Below the pieces are notes generated by a model, which made no database searches, was not told the DNA's origin, and worked only from the letters and a program-made list of their open reading frames with translations. DNA of 64,000 bases, from positions 47,802,964 to 47,866,963 of the forward strand of contig NC_080044.1 in assembly GCF_012489685.1 (NCBI RefSeq), given 5' to 3'. The translations under genes were made by a program, and so were the position numbers. Source of the DNA: Lotus japonicus (taxonomy: Eukaryota > Streptophyta > Magnoliopsida > Fabales > Fabaceae). Below are positions 42,243-53,399 of this stretch, piece after piece; position 1 is the first letter of the stretch, and every line of letters starts with the position of its first letter.

Positions 42243-45200
42243 TTTAAGACCCAAATAAATTTAGCGTTTAATTAACTAGTTATTTATCGGCTTAAGAGCG
42301 ATAAGCGCTATTAAGTTTAAGTTGATGTGTTTATTATGCCTTGTATATTTATATAATTCTATTAGGACTATTAATTTCTTACTTGAAGAAAAAAAGAAAA
42401 GAAAAGAAAAGTTCAAGTTTGAGAAATGGCTTAATTGCAACTTTGGTCCTCGACGTTTACCAATGCCACGATTTTGGTCCCCCACGTAATTTAATTACGT
42501 GGATGGTCCCTGACGTTGTAGGTCGTGTGCAACGTTAGTCCTACCGTTTATTTCTTAATGGAGGAGGCTTACGTGGACGTCCAGTTGGAGAGAGAAAGGA
42601 GGTATGAGGAGAGAGGGAAGCACGTGAGTATCACGTGACCCTTATCTGAACCCATTATACCCAAACCCCTGACCTCCCTGGAACGAAGATGGTAACGCGA
42701 TTTAAATCCCTAGGGTTTCAGATTTGGGTATAATGGGTTCATATAAGGTTCACGTGAGTTCACGTGATACTCACGTGCTTCCCTCTCTCCTCAGATCTCC
42801 TTTTTCTCTCCAACTAGACATCTACATAAGCCTCCTCCATTAAGAAATAAACAGTAGGACTAACGTTGCACACGGCCTACAACGTCGGGGACCATCCATG
42901 TAATTAAATTAGGTGGGGGACCAAAATCGTGGCATTGGTAAACGTGAGTGGCTTAAAATGAACAAGAAGAAAACAACAAAATTAAAGAAAGAAAAAGATA
43001 TGTAATTAGCAAGTATATATGTATATCTAGGTTGTTAACACTTCTATATTCGATCACTTAAATTTTTTCAAAGTGATTTTAAATTATATCATAGAGTCCC
43101 TAATAATTTTTAGGATGATGATTCATCTTTCTAATATTTTTTTTATAGCTCTATGAGTCAAATCCTACACTACTAAAACCATTCTATACTTAAATACATA
43201 TTTCTATATGTATACTTCTCTCATATTAGTAAGAAAGGATTTATAAAAAAAATAGATTGAAGCTGGAGGGGTCTTGAACGTGGAGCGTTCAGCATGAGGT
43301 GTAAATAAATAGCATGACAAGGATTTCAAAAACAAAACGTGTCCAACCTTAAGCTACCACCACCCATGCACTTTCCACCACCTCCTTAAACATGTTGGAC
43401 GTGGCACTTGCTAGTGATTTCTTCACTCTTAAGCATTGAGCATTCATGCCTATATAAGGCAGAAACATGAAGGCTTCAGCAACCCCCACAAAACTATATT
43501 GGCACACAATATCCACAATAGCAATAGTTACTTGGGTAAATGCTATTTGAGTTCATTAGTTTTTAGTGAAAATTCTTGGTATTTGTCTTGAGTGTGAGGA
43601 GATTCTTGAGTTTTGGGAGCGGAAGTTAGGATCTTGAAGCTTAGCAATTTTCAAAGCGATGAATTTTATAAGGATACAAAGTGCAAGATTGCATTCGTGT
43701 CGGAGCTAAAAAAAATGGAAGGAAAGCAAGCCGCTACGAGGAGCGATGACGTGATCGAAGCAGAGTCACAACTTAGGAGGGAAAGTAGCTAAGGTGAGGG
43801 CACTTCGCTTCGGCTATTTATATTATTGAATATATGCTATATGCTTGTTGTGAGGACTATTCTCTTAGTCTATTTATATCGTTGAATATATGCTATATGA
43901 TTGTTGTGAGAGCACCTTGATGCTTGCTATTTCATAAAATGACTTGTTGTGATGATGTTTGTACTTTCATTGTGATATTTGATTATCTATTAACGGCCTA
44001 TCGCTTGTGTAACCGGAGGGTTTTTCCGAGTGTCGGTTAGAGGAGACTCTAACTATGCTTTAGATTTACTGTGATTTTCGATCAAGAGGTTTTCTCAAAA
44101 AGATTTATAATGGGTGGGATCTTTTATTTAATTTACCAAAGTTTTCGAAAAGGAACAAACCTATTCATGATTTACATATAAAACTTCATCTAAACTAAAT
44201 AATCAAAGTGAATACATATTTTGTAAATTAAAAGAGAGTTTATTTGCATTGCAAAACTTTTAAAGAATGGGAAGGATGTTTTCAAAGGGGCTTAAATCCT
44301 TTTTTTTTAGAAAAAAAAAAGAATTTCAAAGGGGGTCTTATTTGGTGGCTTAGATGAAAGAAAGACGAGACTCGCGACACAGTTACTTGGAGTGGAATGA
44401 CCTATCGTAGTGTAAACTTCGGTCACTTGGAGCGGAGTGCAACCGTTGATGATGAATCTAGATTGGTTTTCTCGTATGACCGTTTTCTTAGAGATAGACG
44501 TGAAGACTGGAGAGGGTGTTCCCGTTTGTTTGGCTAACCATGATTCATATCATGCATGCATACATTTTGTTAGGATGGTGGAGTGGCCATGCCTGTCTTC
44601 TGAAGACGATGGAGTGGTCGTACCTTCAGATGTTGATAATGGAGAGGTTATCAACTATGTTGTTACTGGAGTGGGTATCAACTAAGTGGCATTCACTAGT
44701 CAGAGGTCGATACTGGAGTGGGTATCAGGCCGACTAAGTGTTGTCCCGCCTACCTCATAGGGAAATGGTGTTTATATCCGGATCATTTGATGTACCTCTG
44801 TGGCATTGCTTTTGCACGAGCATATAGACTAACCTTAGGGTTGTCGATTGAGCTTGATATGTGCTATGAGTTTTGATATGCTTGAGATAAGCTAAATGTT
44901 ATTTAATTGTTATGTGTGTGGGAGAGGTATGTCATGGACAACCCTCATATTTTACGTAAGTCACGTGATCGATAGATCTGCGTGTGTGAGCGTGAAACGT
45001 ATAAGTATGTGATTATGTGTATACTGTGTGACCTACTATAATATATATACTTATATTCTGGAAGTTGATCCTCGCACGCCATTGTATGTATTGCTTGTGT
45101 TTGGGCAGCCGACGACTGCCAGGTGATGGGCGACTGCCAGGCGATGGGCGACGACATGATCAAGTACCATGCTTTTGGGGAAGTCGCAGTGGTGCTGCTG

Positions 45201-45756
45201 ATGAGGGGGATCCATGATGATTTGATGTAGTGCCATGCCTTTGTATCAGTTCGGTGAAGCGCACCGTAAGTCGTTCGTGGGATTTGACTACGTGTTTGCT
45301 AATGCTAGAACCTTGTTGCAAATCTCATCATAGATTGATTGTTCGATTGAGGAGAATCACTAAGGGCAGAAGTAGAGTCTTATGTAGGGCTTGAGCCCTT
45401 TGGGTAGAAAGCTTACCGTCGTTGGTTGAAGCTTGTAGGATGATCATATGAGTTTGTATTCTCTTGGGTTCAGAGGAAGGGTAGGTCCCGATGTGTGTCG
45501 TTTGATGGTCTATCCAGCGTAGAGATCACAGGAAGCTAGTCGGGCATAAAGTCTTTTGATATTCCTTTTTGAAGACTCAATTGTACATATACTTTTGGAT
45601 ATAAAGTTATATATTATTGGGTAATTACTGTGCATTCGCAAGAGCATGTTTTGAAAAAAAAAAGTTACTCGCATTTTTGGACTCCGAAAGTTTAGTCAGC
45701 ATATTTAGTTTGGATAAAGGTTACTAAAGTGACCCTCGAGAAATCGGGGCGTTACA
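42243..45756 (+). mobile_element. Family-D long LTR with primer site
   Basis: Begins TTTAAGACCC (a changed TGTAAGACCC), ends CGAGAAATCGGGGCGTTACA and is followed by a tRNA-Met primer site, so it is the 5' LTR of a Tekay-like element. A TATA box (TATATAAGG) lies at 43451-43459, the GTTTGGCTAACCATG block near 44528 and a GTTGATCCTCGC box at 45064-45075. A foldback element is inserted at 42453-42945. A 34-codon frame (45126-45230) lies behind the box. The matching 3' LTR is not in the window. Confidence 0.8.
42453..42945. mobile_element. Foldback / MULE-like MITE in LTR D
   Basis: The two arms (about 42453-42669 and 42728-42945) are inverted copies: ACGTTTACCAATGCCACGAT at the left against ATCGTGGCATTGGTAAACGT at the right, on through the TTAATGGAGGAGGCTTA and AACCCATTATACCCAAA words. 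TGGCTTA occurs on both flanks (42427 and 42949 regions) and may be part of a 9-bp target duplication with one mismatch. No ORF. Confidence 0.85.
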
Positions 45757-46492
45757 TTGTGGTATCAGAGCTTTGGTTGAGATTACCAGAGGTTGTTGAG
45801 GAATAGGTCTGTCGAGCTAAGCTGCGATATTGGGTTTATAAGACACCAATGAGGTGAAAATTACTATGTCGCTTCCTTAGGGTTCGGGATATGTCCGCAT
45901 AGTATGTCAGGTTTTGATCGAGAGTTTAAGTGTGAATGAATCCCTAAGATGGATTTTGGAGGAAATGTGCTAAGGTTAGAAAGTGAGATTTACTAAGTTG
46001 AATTGGAATCATAGGGTTAAGATTGACCTTGTGAGTTGAGAATCATGTTCGAATAAGGGATTTCATGGCTGTAGTTGTGACGATAAGAGTTGAATCTTTG
46101 AAGATTGAAGATCTAAGGATGAAATGTCAAGTGAAGTTCCTTGAGGTATAGTATAAGAATGATCTTGAAGTAAAGGGTAAATTCTGAGTTATGTAGAGTG
46201 TTAGGACTTGAGATAAGTATATGATTCGATTTGTGACTAAGCGAAAGATTAACTTATGATTAGTATGAGGATAGTTTCGAAAAAGGAGATGACATTGATG
46301 GATTAATAGATTTCAAGATGATAATTTTCTTTTAAGCGGTTGATCGATGGATATTGGAGGTGAGATTATTGGCAGAAGAAGCCATTTGATGAGATTTGAA
46401 TGATATTAGCATGATGATAAATGGATGTATGTTTCATGGTTGCGTTGTTGATGTGAGAGTATGACGATACCTACGAGGTCGAGCATGTAGGT
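45757..46492 (+). other. Primer site and leader of the family-D element
   Basis: TGGTATCAGAGC at 45760-45771 is three bases past the LTR. The remaining ~720 bp hold no coding frame and are cut off by LTR E at 46493. Confidence 0.8.
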
Positions 46493-49400
46493 TGTAAGAC
46501 CCTGAATTAAATAACTAGTTTATTTATTTATTTTTGATTTATTAATTAATTGAGTGTTTATATTCTTTTTCCTGACTTGAATTTAATTACAAATCATTGA
46601 AATTATTTAAATGATAGTTAATTTCAAAATATTTTACTTTATAGAGTTTCTTTGAAAATAGAAAGGATATTATAGTTTTCCTATTTTTAATAAGTTATAA
46701 AACTCTTTGTTTCATTTGACAAGCTCAATTCAACGCTCTGTGAGCTATCTAAAGTTTGTCTGTTCCTCTCAAATGATAATAGTTACTATTGTCATTTTCC
46801 TTGTAAATTATTCTAGCTTAGACACATAATATGACAACGTCATATTTGTTCTAATTATCTCACAATTATTATTTAGCTCAGTTTCTACTCATTTCTTGAT
46901 TCACGGATCATTTTATTTTATTCAAAGTGATTCAAATTTATATTTTATCATTTCATAGAGTTCCCCATAATTTTTGGGATAATAATATATCACTCATATA
47001 TTTTTTTCTTAAGTTTATGAGCTAAATGATTCAGTGTCTAAATCAATTCGTACCGATTTTAAAAAAATATATCCTCTCAAAGTATCTTCAACAAATATCT
47101 CACCATCCTTATCCCTCCGTCCACCTCATCCTCGACTCACTCTCATTTCTCTCTTCCTCACTATTACTTTTTCTTCCTTCACGTTTTCTTTCTTTCTTCA
47201 GCAGACCCATTTCTGCTCTTTCTTCCTTTCTTCTCCTTTTCTTCTTCTTTTCTTTCTTTGTTACCTACTTTATCTCCTTCTTTTATTTGCTGCAACAACT
47301 CCCCACCGTTCCTCTTTCTCTTTTGATCAGTATCTCCACATCCTTTTCTTCTCCATGGACAACCAGTCCATGAGCCACCACCTCTACTCTCCCTCTTGTA
47401 ACCGCTGATCACACCATCACTATCACCATGATTCTTCTCCTTCCTAACTTGCAGCAACAAACATGGCACCACCACCAATATGAAAGCCACACACACCCCT
47501 TCTCATCACATATTTGCTCCATCTTCTAACCACCACCGTTCCTGGCTCTCCATGGAGCCTAACAATCCACCATCTTTGTTCTCCTTCTTCTGGTTTTGAA
47601 TGGAGAACCCCATGAAAGGACCCAAGCACCACCACCGTGAGCTCCACCACGCAGAGGACGCCACCGGCACATCACCCTCTCATTTTCCTTGGTAAAAGCC
47701 TTAATTTCTTGATTAGTATGTCTGTATATTTGATTTCTAAAGTTATCTGGGTTTAGATGAATAAATATGGTTTTAAATAGTGTTATGGTTGTTGATTTCT
47801 GAGGGCATGAGGGTTCAGCCCTTAATGTGCTTGAAAAGCTTTTGCGAAAACTCACATAAAACTGTTGTTGTTTTCAAAAGTAGTAGCCGCTGTTCTGTTA
47901 AAATCGTATGTTTCGGTTAAGATTTTCGAACTATGTTCTTCATAAAAGTTGTAGCTTTTTCCGTTAGCAAACTTTTGCCACTGGTTTCGTGTCGTTTCGA
48001 TTTGTCTAGCTCAAGTTATACGCATTTTGGTGAGCACGGGTTAAGCTGTCCCGTTTCTCACGAACTGCTGTAGTATTCGATTTTTCCTGAATTCTGTACT
48101 TTGAATTTAGACTTGAAAATTTATGAGGATTTACAAAACCTGTAGATGAAGCCAGGATAAAAATATTAGATTTTTCGGACTTCATTTAACTTATTTAAAA
48201 ATTAGCTAAAGTCGCTGTACAGTTTATAATCGTTTGACAAAATTAGTTATTTCAAGTGAAAAGAAATGCTTTGGGAAAAAGATGATAAAACCTTTTATTT
48301 TAATCGATATTGCAATGCTTTGGAGTAGGAAAACATATTTTTTAAACTTACTTACGTACGTTGTTTATCCGTTTATGAAAATAGAGAACGTTTGAGTTCA
48401 CGCACATTTATTCGTTAAAAAGCGATTGCGAAAGGTTTTGAAAGTCGAACAAGTTGTCGGAGTGTTAGGGAATAAGCGTAATGATACTATCTCGCTAGTC
48501 GATGGATGCTTAGGAATAGCAAGATTGGATAGAGTTAGAGCAATTAAGTTTGGATTTCCGAGTGAGGAATTAGACTCCGAAAGGTATTAATTAGAATGGA
48601 TTAAGTTGTGATTGCAATCTTGATGTTGGAAGATGACTTAGGATTGAATCTTGAATTCCAAGAAGTCTATGAGCTTTACTATAAATACTTGGTTCTAGAA
48701 GGTCTAGATTTGAAACTTTGGAAGTTCAAGGACTTAGAAGTGATTAAGGGATTGATTGAGGACTAGAAGTTATTTCTTAGAGATTGATGACTTATCTATA
48801 AGCTGGGATTTTTGTAGAACCAAAGTGGAGTTTCGAAGAGACTAGGGTTGTGTGTCTAATGAGATATCGCGAGTTTAAGTTTAAGAGAAATGATTCGATC
48901 GTTTTGAAGGAGCTTATGAGTCATGAATAAGTACATAATCATTAGATAAGAAGAGTTGTTTGCCTTGGAAGTTAACTATGGTTTATGGATTACTTGATAA
49001 GAGTTAGTGGTTTTGATAAGAATTGATAATGATACAACATTGGCTTGAGGAATAGATCGTGAGAGCGAGTTGAGACATTAAGTTGTTGTAGGTGACTTGA
49101 TAAGTAAGTATTGAGGATAAAGAGGATTATGGAATAGAAAACGGGAAGAGATTACTTAAGGATGATGATAGGAGAATTCTATTGCAGATGTTGTGTTAAT
49201 TGCTTTAACGGGAAATGGTGTGTAGTATTGCGAAAATACCTCAATGAGTATCCTATTAGAGACTGAGATCTCTAAGGAAAATGAGAGGAGTAAGTACTAG
49301 TAATGTGTACTTATCTATTTTGACAAGCATATGAGTATTTGGTTTTAAAGTTGATTTACTAAGTCATAAGATTTTGAAGCTTTGTTATTGCTTTGTTGTC

Positions 49401-50255
49401 ATTATGATGACTTATCTTAATTTCTGAGGTTGATCTTGATGGTTTATAACCATTAAGGAGATTGAGTTTAACTTGTGATTTCGTCGAGCCAATTGCTTGA
49501 GAGTGTAGCTTTAGACTTGGAAAGTAGGTAGCTCAATTAGTGATTATGTTATGTGTACTTATGAAGGGTACGAATAACTGAAGCGCTTGACGACGAAGCC
49601 AAAGAACAAACGGAAGTGAGCCAACACGGGAAAGCAAAGATATGACTGGATTTGATTTGAGTCGCAACTTAGTAAGGAAAGCGCCTAAGGTGAGGGCAAC
49701 TTACTATTAGCTATGACTGCATGATAGGCGTCGATAAATTCGACTTATGCTTTACTTTGATGTTGATTATGTTGATGAACTGATGTTATGATGTTTTCCA
49801 TAATTGATGATGTTGAGATGTTATTGAATTGTGCGCTTTGACGCAACTTCGGAGTGGGGATTCATTGAACTGGTGTTGTTTGATATTTCAGGTTGGATGA
49901 ACAACCCTAGGCAAGTTCAAACGTGGGGTTTGAGGCTTAGCCATTGGTTGGTATTCGTTGGAATACTTAGACTTTCCCCGGGAAATTTCTTTTGGTGGGT
50001 TTTTGGAAAACTTAGAATGAATAGAATTTCGAAAACTAAAGACCTTAGAGAACTTAGTTTTCAAAGAATTAAACTCATAACCTGACTAATTCAATTTAAA
50101 ACGTTTTCATGATTAAATGAACCATAGGGAACCTAAAGGGGAAAATAATTGCGAAAGACGGGGAAAAGTCGACTTTTGTTGTGGGTTTTGGAGGATTGCT
50201 AGACACCAGGGGGAGGTGAGCCACGGTGATGATCGAAAGTCACCGAGTACTCTAG

Positions 50256-50465
50256 TACTCTTATTATTGGAGTTGTGTTGTATTGACCGACACTAACTCT
50301 GGGTTTTGACTTTGGGTTTTGTTGTTGGAGTTGTGTTGTATTGACCGACACTAAACTCCCGAGAACTTTAGTACTCTTGTTTGTTGGAGTTGTGTTGTAT
50401 TGACCGACACTAACTCTAGGTTTTGGTTGTTGGAGTTGTGTTGTATTGACCGACACTAACTCTTG
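50256..50465. repeat. Minisatellite 1 in LTR E
   Basis: Four units of about 45-60 bp sharing TTGGAGTTGTGTTGTATTGA and CCGACACTAACTC, spaced by variable GGTTTTG-type linkers. Confidence 0.88.
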
Positions 50466-50549
50466 GGTTTTTGAGATTGGGTTTTGAGCTAAACACTTGT
50501 GTTGTGAGGTCGATTCGATGTTTGGCTAACCATATTGCATCATGCATCA

Positions 50550-50760
50550 TTTGGTGAAGAACGGGAATGCTTCACTGATGCATTATTCGATGAGGAACGG
50601 GAATGCTTCATCGATGGTGAGGAACGGGAATGCTTCACCAATGCATCATTTGACGAAGAACGGGAATGCTTCGTCAAGGATGAAGAACGGGAATGCTTCA
50701 TCCATAGTGAAGAACGGGAATGCTTCACTAGTGGCGAACGGGAATGCGTCACAATTATCC
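50550..50760. repeat. Minisatellite 2 in LTR E
   Basis: Seven copies of the core (G)AACGGGAATGC(T/G)TC at 20-36 bp spacing, giving parallel frames on both strands that are repeat artefacts. Confidence 0.9.
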
Positions 50761-51240
50761 GGATCATATTGAATTGCATTTCACGCATACATTCACTCTG
50801 ACTGGAATTGTATGCTATTTGAATTATTGAAGCATTGTTAGAGCCAATAACATGCTAGGATTATTTATATATATATATATATAAACATATATATCTATAC
50901 CCCTTTTGTCGCATGTTGCTTGTATATCTATTGTATACTGTGAGTTGACCCTCGCGCCTTGGCTTTGGTTGTATGTTTGTGTTTGGGCGGTCGGCCTGCT
51001 GCCAGACGACGAAAGGAGGTGATGTGAGCAGATGCTACTCCACGTGGAAGATCTATAGAAGACTCGAAGAATAGAGTCGGGTGTAGGGCAAGAGCCTTTG
51101 GGTAGAAAAACTTACCGTTATTGGTTTAAGCTTGTAGGATAATTTTATGATTCGCATTTGAGGTTTTGGGTAGGTTCCGGTGCATTGCTTTCCTATGGTT
51201 ACCCGGTGTGGAAATCATAGGGAGTATATCGGATCTATGG

Positions 51241-51845
51241 AGTCATTGCATAGTGAGTCCGTCCTTCCCAAAGATCCTCAACTTAGATTTCTCTAGTATG
51301 CTCCTTCCCTAGGCCAAAGAATCATTACTCTAATACCAACTCCTGTGGCGTCCCCCTTCCACAAGTGACGTATTCGTCCAACTCCTATCACTTATGAATG
51401 AGTGAGCCGTTTTTTTTTTTTTTGTCGCATTAGTGTTAGTGTTAGTGTTACCGTTCTAATGATGCATCGATTCAGAGACCTTTTACGACTTCTCACAGTC
51501 GCAGAGTTCCCCTCTAACCTTTTCAGATGGATGACCGTATACATAAAGGCAAGCAAGTTAGCACACAATAAAGCATTAAACACATAGCATACGTGGCGAA
51601 GGTCACTATAAAGTTCGAATGACAGAAGCCAATAGAGTGTTCAACTGAGGGTATACACATTCCTCCACAAGGCATCATCAAACAAAAACTTAATTAATTA
51701 AGAGAACTAGTGTGAACTATCATCGGACCATACGACTTCACTCCCCAACCTCCTCCTCTTCCGGATCCTCTTCCATGTCACCACTGCTCCCCTCCTCCGG
51801 CACTGGCATAGGCACCCTCTCCCCCAATCCGTCGGGTTTCACGGA
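51241..51845 (-). mobile_element. Second family-A fragment: leader, primer site and LTR tail
   Basis: Minus strand: leader, degraded primer site TGGTATTAGAGT (plus 51327-51338) and LTR end at 51344 (plus TGTGGCGTCCCCC, compare 28189). The LTR tail to about 51845 includes the acidic C-terminus of the family-A LTR ORF (stop at 51738). It is then joined directly to integrase. Confidence 0.75.
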
Positions 51846-51854
51846 CCGCTGTCA

Positions 51855-52867
51855 TCAGTATGTCTTCCGCATATCTTCTTCCAACTCCCACGTAGCTTCC
51901 CGGTCTTCCCCTTCTCCCCAAGCTACCTTTACTAATGGGATTTCTTTCTTCCTAAGTTTCTTCATCCTCCTATCTAATATCTGTTTAGGTTCTGCTGTGT
52001 ATGTTAGGTTTTCTCTAAGTTGTATATGTTCAGGTTTCATCACATGAGAGGGGTCAGGTATGTATCTTTTCATCTGGGACACATGAAAGACATCGTGCAA
52101 GTTTGACAACGAGGGTGGAAGGACTATCTGATAAGTTGATGCCCCCACTCTCCTAAGGATTTGATAAGGTCTTAAGAATTTAGGTGAGTTTCCTTGACCT
52201 TATAGATCTTCCTATCCCTGTGACCGGACTAATCCGAAGGAAAACATGATCTTCTTCCTCAAATTCTAAAGGCTTCCTTCTGCGGTCATAGTAAGCCTTT
52301 TGTCGGTCCTGTGCTATCCTCAGCTTCTCCCTAATCCTTTTTACTTTCTCGGACATCTCTTGTACCACTTCGGGTCCTAAGACTATCTTGTCTCCTTCGT
52401 CAAACCATCATAGTGGCGTCTTGCACTTCCTTCCATATAGCGCCTCGAAAGGTGCCATTCCTAAACTTGAGTGGAAACTATTATTGTAGGAAAATTCTAC
52501 CAATGGTAGGCAGTCTTCCCAGTTTCCTCGCTCTTCCAAAATGCAAGCTCTTAACATGTCCTCGAGTGTCTGGATCGTCCTTTCGGTATGTCCATCGGTT
52601 TGGGGATGATAAGCCGAGCTAAATCTTAAATTCGTTCCCAAAGCCTTGTGTAGACTCTTCCAGAATTGTGAAGTAAATCGCAGATCTCGGTCCGAAACTA
52701 TGCTTGTTGGTATTCCATGCAGTCTTACAACTTCTTTGATGTAAATCTTGGCCAACTTTTCCAATGAATATGTCATGTTAACCGCGATGAAATGTGCACA
52801 TTTTGTAAGTCGGTCCACAATTACCTAGATCGCGTCATTCTAAGCTTGCGTCTTAGGTAACTTTGTG
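51855..52867 (-). pseudogene. Second family-A fragment: integrase and chromodomain-like tail
   Basis: Minus-strand pieces of the same protein as at 19788-21000. 52818-52408 carries MDRLTKCAHFIAVNMTYSLE, SIVSDRDLRFTSQFWKSLHK and DGHTERTIQTLEDMLRACIL. 52368-52180 carries the linker, and 52148-51855 carries LHDVFHVSQMKRYIPD and LVKVAWGEGEDREATWELEE. Stops separate the pieces. It is cut at about 52867 by CACTA-like sequence. Confidence 0.9.
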
Positions 52868-53399
52868 ACAGAATTTGTGACGGAACTAAAGAAAATTTGT
52901 GATGGAAAATATTTACTCGTTGCACTTTTGGGACGGAATACAGTAATTTACATTTTTTATGAAAATACTATTGTGACAGAATGGGTAACAGAAAAAATAT
53001 TTTCCTGTGACGAAATGGAAAATAACATAGTCCGTCCCAAATTGTGCGATGGATATATTCCGTCACTGAGCTGTGAAGTTTGTTTGGGGACGAAATATTC
53101 CGTCGCTAATTTGAACTTTTTTAAAAAAAATTATTTGGGCCAGTCCAATCAATGTGCAGTATAAAGTGATACCAAAATGCAAATATGACAACAAATCCTT
53201 TCCTTGGGCAAAGGTCAGTTCCTTGGGCAAAGGTCAGTCCACTTATTTGCCTTAATTTATCTCAGACTCAAACACCAATATATAATTATATATATAAGAA
53301 AAATTGAAGAGGTGGATCCACAGTATGCCACATTTTGTGTTCAAATTTATGATGAATAGATAGATACAATCAGTTAGCCAAAATACCAAAAGAAACTTA

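Larger units (their letters stand above)
46493..51240 (+). mobile_element. Family-E long LTR, 3' end missing
   Basis: Starts TGTAAGACCCTGAATT. Its later part follows the same plan as C and D: minisatellites, GTTTGGCTAACCATATTGCA (50519), a TATA-rich stretch (50867-50885) and GTTGACCCTCGCG (50944-50956). It stops without the GCGTTACA end at about 51240, where family-A leader begins. The 47018-47700 stretch is CT-rich with chance Ser/Phe-rich frames. No long ORF follows the box. Confidence 0.75.

Noticed and set aside
47026..47855. Ser/Phe-rich frames on plus and Lys/Glu-rich frames on minus in LTR E
   Set aside because: Produced by a CT-rich tract; no start context, motif or partner copy.
50535..50801. 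Repeat-protein-like frames on both strands in LTR E
   Set aside because: Artefact of the GAACGGGAATGC tandem array.
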